Shown here: piece after piece, positions 1-9,160 of the stretch
Numbering within the stretch: the first letter of the stretch is position 1
Layout of the letters: every line of letters starts with the position of its first letter
Source of the DNA: Tubiluchus corallicola
Taxonomy: Eukaryota; Priapulida; Priapulimorpha; Priapulimorphida; Tubiluchidae
NCBI GenBank assembly: GCA_030141605.1
Contig: JAQGDQ010002402.1
Location: 19,194 to 83,193 of the forward strand
Length of the DNA stretch: 64,000 nucleotides
Direction of reading: 5' to 3'
Program-made: the position numbers and the translations under genes
The notes under the pieces: generated by a model
Seen by the model: only the letters and a program-made list of their open reading frames with translations
Databases searched by the model: none
What the model was told of the DNA's origin: nothing

Positions 1-36
1 GCTTTAATATAGTTTTCGAATATTTGGGTATCTTAG

Positions 37-378
37 TTATTTACTTAACTTTTTATTTTTCATATGCCTTTTTGCATCTCGTTGCGTCTTCTTTTGCATA
101 TTTTCAATAAAAGCCTTTGACAGGTCTACTCCTGTTTGATTAGCAATACACGCCAACACCCAAAACACATCTGCTAACTCGTCAGATAGGTCTGATATTT
201 TTTCTCCCTCCTTCAATGACTGTTCGCCGTGTACTCGCCCTATAATACGGGCAACTTCTCCCACTTCTTCCATCAACATTGCCAGATTAGTCTTTATATC
301 AAAATACCTTACCCCATACTTTTTAATCCAGCCATCCACACTCTTTTGCACTTCTTTTAAAGTTATGTTATCATTCAT
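37..378 (-). CDS. MazG-like nucleotide pyrophosphohydrolase
   Basis: 113-aa all-alpha protein of the MazG/dUTPase-like superfamily, which hydrolyses (d)NTPs to monophosphates and pyrophosphate and so cleans the nucleotide pool. The metal-binding signature is visible: E38-x2-E41 in LMEEVGE and E67-x2-D70 in DELADV. Length fits the single-domain MazG-like (YpjD/RS21-C6) group rather than the two-domain E. coli MazG. It is on the minus strand just downstream of fabI and separated from it by about 75 nt, so co-transcription is possible. The exact substrate cannot be read from the sequence. Confidence 0.85.
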   Translation of the reverse strand: MNDNITLKEVQKSVDGWIKKYGVRYFDIKTNLAMLMEEVGEVARIIGRVHGEQSLKEGEKISDLSDELADVFWVLACIANQTGVDLSKAFIENMQKKTQRDAKRHMKNKKLSK

Positions 379-451
379 ATATTACTTAAAGTTAAAAAGG
401 AGTGCAAAATTATTACAAAACAAAAATAAGGTAACTACATTAATTGTAATA

Positions 452-1267
452 CTACTCTTTGCTATATTGCTCCATTGCTTCAGCACTGATACCCATACTT
501 GAAAAGCCTCCGTCACTGAACAAATTTTGCATTGTAATTTTTTTAGTAAGGTCAGAGAAAAGTGATATACAGTAGTCAGCACAGTCTTCCGCAGTAGCAT
601 TGCCTAATGGCGATACTTTCTCTGCAAAATCTACAAGTGAGTCGAAACCACTAATACCTCCTCCTGCTGTAGTTACAGTAGGTGATTGTGATACAGTATT
701 TATTCTCACCTTTTTGTCTCTCCCATAAGAGTAACCAAAACTACGTGCGATAGATTCTAATAAGGCTTTGGCATCTGCCATATCATTGTATCCGCAGAAT
801 ATACGTTGTGCCCCAATGTAGGAAAGTGCAATAACTGAGGCATACTCGTTGAGAGCATCTAATTTTTTAGCTGTTTGCAATACCTTGTGGAACGAAATAG
901 CAGAAATATCTAAAGTCTTGTTATAGTAGGCATAATTAAGTTCATCATATTCTTTGCCTTTTCTTACATTAGGGGACATCCCTATGGAATGTAAAACAAA
1001 ATCTAACTTACCTCCAAGAGCATCTATAGATTTTGTAAAAAGTACTTCTAACTCTTCTACATTAGTAGCATCAGCAGATATTACTTGCGTTTTACACTGC
1101 TCTGCCAGTTTACCCACCTCCCCCATTCTTAATGCCATTGGAGTGTTGGTAAGCGTAAAGGTAGCTCCTTCTTCATAGGCTCGCTCTGCTACTTTCCAAG
1201 CAATGGATTTATTGTTCAAAGCCCCAAAAATAATGCCTCTTTTTCCTTTTAATAAATTATATGCCAT
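452..1267 (-). CDS. fabI: enoyl-[acyl-carrier-protein] reductase (FabI family)
   Basis: 271 aa. Catalyses the last, NAD(P)H-dependent reduction of each fatty-acid elongation cycle in the cytoplasm. It is an atypical short-chain dehydrogenase: the N-terminal nucleotide loop is GALNNKSIAW (residues 15-24), and the FabI catalytic set is visible as Y150, Y160 and K167 (Y-x6-K). The length matches the family. An in-frame ATG with a TAnnTTTG promoter element about 35 nt upstream supports the start. No other fatty-acid genes are adjacent. Identification is secure. Confidence 0.95.
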   Translation of the reverse strand: MAYNLLKGKRGIIFGALNNKSIAWKVAERAYEEGATFTLTNTPMALRMGEVGKLAEQCKTQVISADATNVEELEVLFTKSIDALGGKLDFVLHSIGMSPNVRKGKEYDELNYAYYNKTLDISAISFHKVLQTAKKLDALNEYASVIALSYIGAQRIFCGYNDMADAKALLESIARSFGYSYGRDKKVRINTVSQSPTVTTAGGGISGFDSLVDFAEKVSPLGNATAEDCADYCISLFSDLTKKITMQNLFSDGGFSSMGISAEAMEQYSKE

Positions 1268-1300
1268 AGTTTATTTTTTGTTTTTTTTATTATCCACTGA

Positions 1301-1308
1301 CAAAGATA
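1301..1308 (-). promoter_or_regulatory. TAnnTTTG -7 element upstream of fabI
   Basis: Minus-strand TATCTTTG, matching the Bacteroidota primary-sigma -7 consensus TAnnTTTG, 33 nt ahead of the fabI ATG. No clear -33 TTTG was found at the usual spacing. Confidence 0.55.
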
Positions 1309-1438
1309 TAACATTTTTTTAATGGCAATTATATATAATTTTAGACTACTATAATTACCAAGCGGCAAATCTTTGTTATTTTTTGCAATAAAGAAAATTA
1401 TACTATAAACAGGTGAATGCAAAATTGCATATAACAAC

Positions 1439-1600
1439 CTTAGTTAATCATTGTAAGAATAATATTACTCTTGAATAGAATACAACAGCTTTGATAATGT
1501 TGTAAAAGCTTATAATTTAGAAATTACAAACTTGCTCTTCATTAATTAGAGAAAAAGTAATATCCTGTTTTATAGGAACAAACAAACCATCAGTTTTCAT
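1439..1600 (-). pseudogene. possible remnant of the ABC-transporter ATPase gene (fecE/btuD-like)
   Basis: The FecCD permease is normally followed by its ATPase, but the next gene here is fabI. A minus-strand ATG overlaps the permease stop codon and opens a 27-codon frame containing QDITFSLINEEQVC. That resembles the strand before Walker A in FecE-type ATPases (typically D-I-S-F-S-L then G-E-L-V-C-L-L-G). Further on, another stretch reads FTTLSKLLYSIQE, similar to the K-T-T-L-L-K segment after Walker A. Stops and a frame change separate them, and nothing ATPase-like follows. The resemblance is by eye and short; unrelated junk is the alternative. Confidence 0.35.
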
Positions 1601-2621
1601 TCATATATTTTTTATTTCTACTCTTCATTATTACCCAAATTACTACTGTACCTCCTATAATGGCGGTAATGGAATTAAGGGGCAATATAGTAACGTTGCT
1701 AGGTAGTTGCGACACAATATCGCAAAGCAACATTATAATAATACCCATAAGTATGGTAGCAGGCAGTAAGGTTTTGTGCGTAGCTGTTCTCATTACAAGA
1801 CGAGCAATATGTGGTGTAGCGATGCCAATAAAAGCAATAGGACCTGTAAAAGCTGTAATGCTTCCTGATAGAAGAGCAGTAGAAACAATAATCCAAATAC
1901 GTATTCTCTTAATATCAACACCCAACAACTTTGCATAATCACTACCCAGTAGCAAAGCATCCAAAGACTTAATAAGCAATGCTGAAATAAGTATCCCTAC
2001 CAGAACAAAAATGGTCATTATTTGCAATTCGTCCCAACTTACTCCACCAAGATTGCCAAATGTCCAAACTATGAATTTTTGAGTTTGCAAGGGGGTGCTA
2101 AGCTGATGCAATATATTTACAATAGACCCCACAATACTTCCCAGCATAATACCTATGATAAGTAGCGATACATTATTTTTAAGGTATATAGAAATAATAA
2201 ATATAATGATAAATATAAACAAAGCCCCTACCATTGCTGCTACAATTAACCCCCAATTGGCAGGAGTAATAGATAAATTGAAAAAACTACCCACCCAAGA
2301 AGTAGTAAGTATAAACAGTGCCACACCAAGGTTAGCTCCACTATTTATGCCCAGCACATAAGGTCCCGCCAACGGATTACGAAAAAGAGTTTGCATTATT
2401 AGCCCTGCTACCGACAACCCACTACCAACAAGTACAGCCGTAAAGGCTTTGGGCAAACGAAAGTGTAAAATAATATAACTTAATGTTTCATCACTTAAAT
2501 TGCCCAGTAAAATATTAAAAGTTTTATTGAAGGGTATCGCTACACTACCCAGCATAATATCTAATAAAAAAAGAACAATGAATAATACTAGTAAAATGGC
2601 AAACGTTATCTTATTTTTCAC
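1590..2621 (-). CDS. FecCD-family ABC transporter permease (iron-siderophore/cobalamin)
   Basis: 343-aa integral membrane protein of the FecCD/BtuC type, with about ten hydrophobic helices that form the inner-membrane channel of a metal-chelate or vitamin B12 importer. Family signatures include the N-terminal RLPKAFTAVLVGSGLSVAG and the C-terminal GPIAFIGIATPHIAR that docks on the ATPase. The start is GTG directly abutting the stop codon of the upstream binding-protein gene (TAA|GTG), indicating translational coupling. The partner ATPase gene is missing from its usual place downstream, so the permease must use an ATPase encoded elsewhere or be non-functional. Confidence 0.88.
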   Translation of the reverse strand: MKNKITFAILLVLFIVLFLLDIMLGSVAIPFNKTFNILLGNLSDETLSYIILHFRLPKAFTAVLVGSGLSVAGLIMQTLFRNPLAGPYVLGINSGANLGVALFILTTSWVGSFFNLSITPANWGLIVAAMVGALFIFIIIFIISIYLKNNVSLLIIGIMLGSIVGSIVNILHQLSTPLQTQKFIVWTFGNLGGVSWDELQIMTIFVLVGILISALLIKSLDALLLGSDYAKLLGVDIKRIRIWIIVSTALLSGSITAFTGPIAFIGIATPHIARLVMRTATHKTLLPATILMGIIIMLLCDIVSQLPSNVTILPLNSITAIIGGTVVIWVIMKSRNKKYMNEN

Positions 2622-3761
2622 TTATTGTAACTTTTTATAGAAATATAATGTATCATTAGGCAATAATTGAGGATGTAGTATTTTTATAATATCTCTTAAA
2701 ATTAAATCAGGTCTTACAACTCCAATTTCCCAAAAATCATTTGCAAATGCCCCTCTTGTCTTTTTACTACTGGTATATATATTCTTTGTTTTATAGGATT
2801 CCAGTAACGCATATCGGGGATCTTTGTTAAAAACATCTTGTAAGGTTTGACAGTCGCTAGGTCCCAGCCATATATTTGCCTTGTGTTGATGTGCAAATAT
2901 CTCTTCAAAACTAAGAGCCGTACTACCTGCTTTTAATGTATTTATATCATCCCACAACTGCGTAGATTGAGCATCGTTGAGTAATTGAAAAAAGTAATTA
3001 CTTTTATTAGGCACATACCATATACCTCTATAATACGAGCCAGTAAGTAATGTAGGTTTATGACTTATTGTCTCTGCTATTCGCTTCAAATCATTGTAGT
3101 TTTCTTCTACCATACTAAATATACTATCAGCCCGCCTCTCTGTATGAGTAAGAACAGCAAAAAACTTGATCCATTCTGCTCTGCCAAGAGGAGTTGTTTC
3201 GAGCCATTCCGTAGTATACAAAGCATTAGGCAAATGCTTCTGGATATTTGAACTATTGTCGTACTGGGTAATGGTGATGATATCAGGCAATAGTTGAATG
3301 AGCTTTTCCATATTGAGAGTGGTATTGGGGTCTCCCACTTCATTGAGTTTTCTACGATATATCGTACTATCGTAAATATATTTTTTGTGAGATGTTGCAA
3401 TGAGTTTATCCTGCTGGTTGAGAGCTCTCAATATGCCTATGTGGGTATTGGAAAGAGAAGCGATAGTCTGTACGGGAGTGTAAATAATACGTGCATTGGA
3501 AGGAGTTTGTATACTGTCCTTCAAATGACGAGGTATAAGATGGTAGTGTGCAAGTGTTTGAGTACTATCCCACGGATTGTTAAGAGTAAGTATGGTATGA
3601 GAAAATGTGTGGGTTATAGTAAAATTTTTTGCATATGAAACCGTTATATGTTGTAAGTTGTGAGTTGTAAGGGGAGCGTTATTTAACTTTGCATAATGGT
3701 GAGTAGTATTTGATGTACATCCATATAAAATAAATAGTATGACAAGAAGAAAATATTTCAT
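2622..3761 (-). CDS. ABC transporter substrate-binding lipoprotein (BtuF/FepB-like)
   Basis: 379 aa from the preferred start at 3761, chosen because MKYFLLVILFILYGC gives a clean lipoprotein signal (Cys15) and a TAnnTTTG motif lies just upstream. A longer open frame to 3890 would bury the signal. The body is a TroA-type helical-backbone metal receptor: GILRALNQQDKLIATS and LLPDIITITQYD are typical of BtuF/FhuD-like proteins that deliver chelated iron or B12 to a FecCD permease. It forms an operon with the next gene (zero spacing). The ligand cannot be decided from sequence. Confidence 0.82.
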   Translation of the reverse strand: MKYFLLVILFILYGCTSNTTHHYAKLNNAPLTTHNLQHITVSYAKNFTITHTFSHTILTLNNPWDSTQTLAHYHLIPRHLKDSIQTPSNARIIYTPVQTIASLSNTHIGILRALNQQDKLIATSHKKYIYDSTIYRRKLNEVGDPNTTLNMEKLIQLLPDIITITQYDNSSNIQKHLPNALYTTEWLETTPLGRAEWIKFFAVLTHTERRADSIFSMVEENYNDLKRIAETISHKPTLLTGSYYRGIWYVPNKSNYFFQLLNDAQSTQLWDDINTLKAGSTALSFEEIFAHQHKANIWLGPSDCQTLQDVFNKDPRYALLESYKTKNIYTSSKKTRGAFANDFWEIGVVRPDLILRDIIKILHPQLLPNDTLYFYKKLQ

Positions 3762-3781
3762 TGCATAGAAGTGCTTAATTA

Positions 3782-3789
3782 CAAAGGTA
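3782..3789 (-). promoter_or_regulatory. TAnnTTTG -7 element for the binding-protein/permease operon
   Basis: Minus-strand TACCTTTG about 20 nt before the ATG at 3761. It supports the shorter start of the binding protein. Confidence 0.5.
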
Positions 3790-3949
3790 TAAATATTTCT
3801 TTTGTTATAGTCTTTTGCTATAGAAGCAAAATATAAAAGAACAAGTTTATATTTGCCATTTACAAATAAAAAAGAACAGTAACTTTTCATCTCTCAATTG
3901 TCAAATTTTTAATTATATTTAATACTCAATAAGAAAAAATAATAACCAA

Positions 3950-4531
3950 GTGCAACAAAAGATACTATATCTCATCATAATTCTCCTCGTCATAATCGCA
4001 CAAAATAGCATTCCACAAAAAATAGCCAAAGCCAAAATAATAGAAGGAGATACACTTATAATGATAGAGCTATCTTCAGTACCTGTATTCGCTAATCCTC
4101 GAACTGCTAAACGCTACTGGAATAAGCATACAAGGCTTGTACGATACGTAAAAAAGATGTACCCCATAGCCAAAACAGCGAAAGAGAAATATTATGAAGT
4201 AACAAAGCACCTTTCTGACTTTGAAAAAAGGTCGCAACAAAGAAAATATATACGAAGTGTTAGCAAGGAAATAAAAAACCAATACGAAGAGGAAATAAGA
4301 AATATGACTATCACACAAGGAAAAATACTATTAAAACTGATGCATAGAGAAATAGGTATTACCTCTTATGATATATTGGAAGAACTAAAAGGCTCATTTT
4401 CGGCTATTATGTGGCAATCCATTGCTAGAATATTTGGAACAAACCTAAAAGCTACTTACAACCCTGCCAAAAATAAAGAAGATGCTATGATAGAATATGT
4501 AGTGCAAGCCATAGAACAAGGAAAACTGTAA
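3950..4531 (+). CDS. DUF4294 family protein, secreted or membrane-anchored
   Basis: 193 aa, GTG start, with an N-terminal hydrophobic stretch (about residues 4-18) that looks like a signal peptide or anchor. The core matches the Bacteroidota-specific DUF4294 family: RLVRYVKKMYPIAK near residues 62-75, ITQGKILLKLMHREIG, TSYDILEELKGSFSA, and a C-terminal FGTNLKATYNP. The family has no known function to my knowledge. It stands alone, divergent from the ABC operon and convergent with the first GLUG gene. Confidence 0.8.
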   Translation: MQQKILYLIIILLVIIAQNSIPQKIAKAKIIEGDTLIMIELSSVPVFANPRTAKRYWNKHTRLVRYVKKMYPIAKTAKEKYYEVTKHLSDFEKRSQQRKYIRSVSKEIKNQYEEEIRNMTITQGKILLKLMHREIGITSYDILEELKGSFSAIMWQSIARIFGTNLKATYNPAKNKEDAMIEYVVQAIEQGKL

Positions 4532-4574
4532 AAACACTCCTAAAAACAAGTTCTACCATTCTATAAACTATAAG

Positions 4575-6824
4575 CTATGGAGTGCTTAGGTAAAGAACAG
4601 GCCAAGAACCATTGCCTAACCATTGCCAGGGAGTGGTTTCATCTCCTCCAAAAAGCCAGCCTTCAAAAACTTCCTTGTCCTCATTGCCCGAATCTATATA
4701 AATACCTCCATCCTCTTGCAAATTAGACCCCGAGGAAACTCCTGTGCCCCCTGAGGAAGTCTCTTGCAAGGTTTGTGATATATCCCAATAACAAGAAGTA
4801 ATTGCAGAACTGTTATTTTTGTTATTCCCTACCAAACCGCCTAGACCTGCGCCACAGTTATCTGCCACAGGGCCTGAGGCATAACTATTAAGAATACTCC
4901 CATTTGCACTATTCTCGCCTACTAAACCGCCAATGCGATAATTACCAAAAACATACAGGCTTATAACTTGACCAGTGGTATAAGTATTACTTATTGCTCC
5001 AGCGTTTTCTCCCACCAAGCCTCCTAGTTTATCTCTACCTGATACCTTTCCTGTAGAATAACTATTATTTATTGTCCCTTCTCCTTCGTTACGATGGTTC
5101 TTTCCCACCAAGCCCCCAACACTTACATCCCCCGTTACAGAACCCGTAGAATAGCTCTCAGCGATAGAGCCTCCCCAATTCATCCCCACCAAGCCTCCAA
5201 CAAATTCATTCCCCTTTACAGAACTCGTAGAATAGCTACTATCTATTGTCCCGTTCCTGTTTACCTCTGAATAGATATTTATCCCCACCAAGCCTCCAAC
5301 TTCAGTATCCCCCTCCACAGAACCCGTAGAATAGCTCTCAGCGATAAAGCCGTCAGTAATGAATCCCACCAAGCCTCCAACATAAGCCTCTCCCGTTACA
5401 GAACCCGTAAAGGAACTACCAACAATAGAGCCCCACCAATATGCTCCCACCAAGCCTCCAACACCCTTATTACCCTTTACAGAACCTGTAGAATAACTAT
5501 TAACAACAGATGATCCCTCAATCCGCCCCACCAAGCCTCCAACAAAATCATTCCCCTTTACAGAGCCCGTAAAGGAACTACCAGCAATAGAGCCCCACCA
5601 ATCCCATCCCACCAAGCCTCCAGTATAGGTAAAACTCGTTCCCGTTCCCGTTACAGAACCCGTAAAGGAACTACCAACAATAGAGCCTTCCTGATTATGT
5701 CCCACCAAGCCTCCAGCAACACCCAAGCTTCCAGCACCTATAGTCCCCGTTACAGAACCCGTAAAGGAACTACCAACAATAGAGCCTCCCTGATTATGTC
5801 CCACCAAGCCTCCAGTAAATCTTCCTCCTCTTACATCACCATCTAATATGGTTAGATCCTTTACTTTTCCTTGTCCTTTTAGTACACCAAACAAACCCAC
5901 ATGGGACGTATTTGCCCCTCTATTAATGTAAAAATTATGTATGGTATGGCCTTGTCCATCTAATGAGCCTGTAAAACTACCAACAGGAGAAAAACCCGAC
6001 AAAGGAAATGACGTAGGAAAACTTCCGCCATCAACAGGGGAGGGGAAAGAAATATCGCCTTCCAAATGATAATCGCCCTCTAAATCATACTTCATACCTT
6101 GTAAATCCTGCCAACTCCTTATCTTATATTGCTCCTTCAAAACTGAATGATCTATTGACAACACACCTTCTGGCAAAGAAAATGAGACTGATATGACTAT
6201 TTCACCATCCGAAATAGCTTTCCAACTATCCAAAGGTAAAGAACTACCTAAAAAACAGCGGCCACCAGCTATATCAACTGTGCCTGAACCAGCCGACTCT
6301 CCTGATATCTCCAAGGTGTAATCGCTAACAACATCCGCTACGCCTACAAAAGAAACTTCAAATAAGCTGTCATTCTCAAAATCTCCTGAGCCTATCCTAT
6401 CAGCTATGCCAGAGTAACTCGAAACACGTAGGCTAAGCTCTTGTTTCTTTACCCTTACTTCATAGCGACGTTCAACGCCGCCCGTTGAGCTTACTACATA
6501 ATCTACAGGGGAAGAATAGTCCCGAAAAACAAACGGTGAGGGGGAAATAACTGAACCTTCTGGTATCTCTGCTTTCGCTTTCAATCTTGATACTTCTAAC
6601 CTTGGGGGACACAAGTACTCTATAATGTATTTGCCCGATGCACTCGGAGAATCTCCTATTGTGGCTTCGTCCCAATCCTCGCCTAATTGAAAGCTAAATG
6701 AAATTATGGAATTGAGAATAGATGGAGAGTCTTCTTCTAACAAATCTCCTTCTTTATGGCATCCAAATAAAAGAAATAGCATAGAAAAAACAATTATACT
6801 ATGCTTTAACAATCTTAACAGCAT
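4575..6824 (-). CDS. GLUG-repeat lipoprotein, copy 1
   Basis: 749 aa. Lipoprotein signal ending FLLFGC (Cys22), so probably outer-membrane or surface anchored. Residues ~30-260 form an N-terminal region almost identical in all three tandem copies, followed by SLDGQGHTIHNFYI and more than a dozen GLUG motifs (G-G-L-V-G then about 20 residues with S-T-G-S-V). Such motifs build beta-helical stalks in surface proteins and adhesins. The C-terminus contains CYWDISQT and WPVLYLSTP. This copy has more GLUG units than copy 2. Function is unknown; a surface or adhesion role is inference from the architecture. Confidence 0.85.
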   Translation of the reverse strand: MLLRLLKHSIIVFSMLFLLFGCHKEGDLLEEDSPSILNSIISFSFQLGEDWDEATIGDSPSASGKYIIEYLCPPRLEVSRLKAKAEIPEGSVISPSPFVFRDYSSPVDYVVSSTGGVERRYEVRVKKQELSLRVSSYSGIADRIGSGDFENDSLFEVSFVGVADVVSDYTLEISGESAGSGTVDIAGGRCFLGSSLPLDSWKAISDGEIVISVSFSLPEGVLSIDHSVLKEQYKIRSWQDLQGMKYDLEGDYHLEGDISFPSPVDGGSFPTSFPLSGFSPVGSFTGSLDGQGHTIHNFYINRGANTSHVGLFGVLKGQGKVKDLTILDGDVRGGRFTGGLVGHNQGGSIVGSSFTGSVTGTIGAGSLGVAGGLVGHNQEGSIVGSSFTGSVTGTGTSFTYTGGLVGWDWWGSIAGSSFTGSVKGNDFVGGLVGRIEGSSVVNSYSTGSVKGNKGVGGLVGAYWWGSIVGSSFTGSVTGEAYVGGLVGFITDGFIAESYSTGSVEGDTEVGGLVGINIYSEVNRNGTIDSSYSTSSVKGNEFVGGLVGMNWGGSIAESYSTGSVTGDVSVGGLVGKNHRNEGEGTINNSYSTGKVSGRDKLGGLVGENAGAISNTYTTGQVISLYVFGNYRIGGLVGENSANGSILNSYASGPVADNCGAGLGGLVGNNKNNSSAITSCYWDISQTLQETSSGGTGVSSGSNLQEDGGIYIDSGNEDKEVFEGWLFGGDETTPWQWLGNGSWPVLYLSTP

Positions 6825-6885
6825 TTTATTAGTGTATTTACTTTACTACTAGTTTATAGTAATCAAAATAATTAGTCAATACTTA

Positions 6886-6893
6886 CAAAGATA
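6886..6893 (-). promoter_or_regulatory. TAnnTTTG -7 element, GLUG copy 1
   Basis: Minus-strand TATCTTTG about 60 nt upstream of the start; the same element recurs upstream of copies 2 and 3, so each copy carries its own promoter. Confidence 0.5.
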
Positions 6894-6991
6894 AGGAATA
6901 GTGGGTGAAAATACAAGTAGAAAATATTCAGTAACATATTCTTTGATTTAATAGTAGAAAAATGAAAAAAGACTGTTGTTTTGCTAACAAA

Positions 6992-9007
6992 CTATGGAGT
7001 GTTTAGGTAAAGAACAGGCCAAGAACCATTGCCTAACCAGTGCCAGGGAGTGGTTTCATCTCCTCCAAAAAGCCAGCCTTCAAAAACTTCTTTGTCCTCA
7101 TTGCCCGAATCTATATAAATACCTCCATCCTCTTGCAAATTAGACCCCGAGGAAACTCCTGTGCCCCCTGAGGAAGTCTCTTGCAAGGTTTGTGATATAT
7201 CCCAATAACAAGAAGTAATTGCAGAACTGTTATTTTTGTTATTCCCTACCAAACCGCCTAGACCTGCGCCACAGTTATCTGCCACAGGGCCTGAGGCATA
7301 ACTATTAAGAATACTCCCATTTGCACTATTCTCGCCTACTAAACCGCCAATACGATAATTACCAAAAACATACAGGCTTATAACTTGACTAGTGGTGTAA
7401 GTATTACTTATTGCTCCATCGTTTTCTCCCACCAAGCCTCCTAGTTTATCTCTACCTGATACCTTTCCTGTAGAATAACTATTATTTATTGTTCCATCAT
7501 TTTCTCCCGCCAAGCCTCCTAGTTTATCCATACCTGATACCTTTCCTGTAGAATAACTATTATTTATTGCTCCATCGTTTTCTCCCACCAAGCCTCCTAG
7601 TTTATCTCTACCTGATACCTTTCCTGTAGAATAACTACCAACAATAGATGAGCTATCAACCCACCCCGCCAAGCCTCCAACAAAGTCACCACCTGTTACA
7701 GAACCCGTAGAATAACTACCAACAATAGATGAGCTATCAACCCACCCCACCAAGCCTCCAACACCCTTATTACCCTTTACAGAACCTGTAGAATAACTAT
7801 TAACAACAGATGATCCCTCAATCCGCCCCACCAAGCCTCCAACAAAATCATTCCCCTTTACAGAACCCGCAAAGGAACTACCAGCAATAGAGCCCCACCA
7901 ATCCAACCCCACCAAGCCTCCAACATGATCCGTTCCCGTTACAGACCCCGTAAAGGAACTACCAGCAATAGAGCCTCTGTCATTCATCCCCACCAAGCCT
8001 CCAGTAAATTTTCCTCCTCTTACATCACCATCTAATATGGTTAGATCCTTTACTTCTCCTCCTCTTAGTATACTAAACAAACCCACATAGTTTTTATTAC
8101 CCCTATTAATGTAAAAATTATGTATGGTATGGCCTTGTCCATCTAATGAGCCTGTAAAACTACCAACAGGAGAAAAACCCGACAAAGGAAATGACGTAGG
8201 AAAACTTCCGCCATCAACAGGGGAGGGGAAAGAAATATCGCCTTCCAAATGATAATCGCCCTCTAAATCATACTTCATACCTTGTAAATCCTGCCAACTC
8301 CTTATCTTATATTGCTCCTTCAAAACTGAATGATCTATTGACAACACACCTTCTGGCAAAGAAAATGAGACTGATATGACTATTTCACCATCCGAAATAG
8401 CTTTCCAACTATCCAAAGGTAAAGAACTACCTAAAAAACAGCGGCCACCAGCTATATCAACTGTGCCTGAACCAGCCGACTCTCCTGATATCTCCAAGGT
8501 GTAATCGCTAACAACATCCGCTACGCCTACAAAAGAAACTTCAAATAAGCTGTCATTCTCAAAATCTCCTGAGCCTATCCTATCAGCTATGCCAGAGTAA
8601 CTCGAAACACGTAGGCTAAGCTCTTGTTTCTTTACCCTTACTTCATAGCGACGTTCAACGCCGCCCGTTGAGCTTACTACATAATCTACAGGGGAAGAAT
8701 AGTCCCGAAAAACAAACGGTGAGGGGGAAATAACTGAACCTTCTGGTATCTCTGCTTTCGCTTTCAATCCTGATACCTCTAACGTTGGGGGACACAAGTA
8801 CTCTATAATGTATTTGCCCGATGCACTCGGAGAATCTCCTATTGTGGCTTCGTCCCAATCCTCGCCTAATTGAAAGCTAAATGAAATTATGGAATTGAGA
8901 ATAGATGGAGAGTCTTCTTCTAACAAATCTCCTTCTTTATGGCATCCAAATAAAAGAAATAGCATAGAAAAAACAATTATACTATGCTTTAACAATCTTA
9001 ACGGCAT
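6992..9007 (-). CDS. GLUG-repeat lipoprotein, copy 2
   Basis: 671 aa, tandem paralogue of copy 1. The signal peptide (Cys22) and first ~300 residues differ from copy 1 at only a few positions (for example TLEVSGL against RLEVSRL), and the last ~130 residues are nearly the same. The central GLUG cassettes differ in number and order: several GRDKLGGLVGENDG units are repeated here but single in copy 1. Identical flanks around a shuffled centre suggest unequal recombination between neighbours. Gaps between copies (about 150-170 nt) are themselves near-identical, so each unit carries its own promoter. Confidence 0.85.
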   Translation of the reverse strand: MPLRLLKHSIIVFSMLFLLFGCHKEGDLLEEDSPSILNSIISFSFQLGEDWDEATIGDSPSASGKYIIEYLCPPTLEVSGLKAKAEIPEGSVISPSPFVFRDYSSPVDYVVSSTGGVERRYEVRVKKQELSLRVSSYSGIADRIGSGDFENDSLFEVSFVGVADVVSDYTLEISGESAGSGTVDIAGGRCFLGSSLPLDSWKAISDGEIVISVSFSLPEGVLSIDHSVLKEQYKIRSWQDLQGMKYDLEGDYHLEGDISFPSPVDGGSFPTSFPLSGFSPVGSFTGSLDGQGHTIHNFYINRGNKNYVGLFSILRGGEVKDLTILDGDVRGGKFTGGLVGMNDRGSIAGSSFTGSVTGTDHVGGLVGLDWWGSIAGSSFAGSVKGNDFVGGLVGRIEGSSVVNSYSTGSVKGNKGVGGLVGWVDSSSIVGSYSTGSVTGGDFVGGLAGWVDSSSIVGSYSTGKVSGRDKLGGLVGENDGAINNSYSTGKVSGMDKLGGLAGENDGTINNSYSTGKVSGRDKLGGLVGENDGAISNTYTTSQVISLYVFGNYRIGGLVGENSANGSILNSYASGPVADNCGAGLGGLVGNNKNNSSAITSCYWDISQTLQETSSGGTGVSSGSNLQEDGGIYIDSGNEDKEVFEGWLFGGDETTPWHWLGNGSWPVLYLNTP

Positions 9008-9054
9008 TTTATTAGTATATTAGTTTATACAAAAAAATAACTATGCAATACTTA

Positions 9055-9062
9055 CAAAGATA
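9055..9062 (-). promoter_or_regulatory. TAnnTTTG -7 element, GLUG copy 2
   Basis: Minus-strand TATCTTTG upstream of copy 2, in a stretch shared with the other copies. Confidence 0.5.
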
Positions 9063-9160
9063 AGGAATAGTGGGTGAAAATACAAGTAGAAAATATTCAG
9101 TAACATATTCTTTGATTTAATAGTAGAAAAATGAAAAAAGACTGTTGTTTTGCTAACAAA

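Noticed and set aside
1249-1437. 62-aa minus-strand frame upstream of fabI
   Set aside because: Overlaps the fabI promoter and start, has no recognisable features and an unlikely composition.
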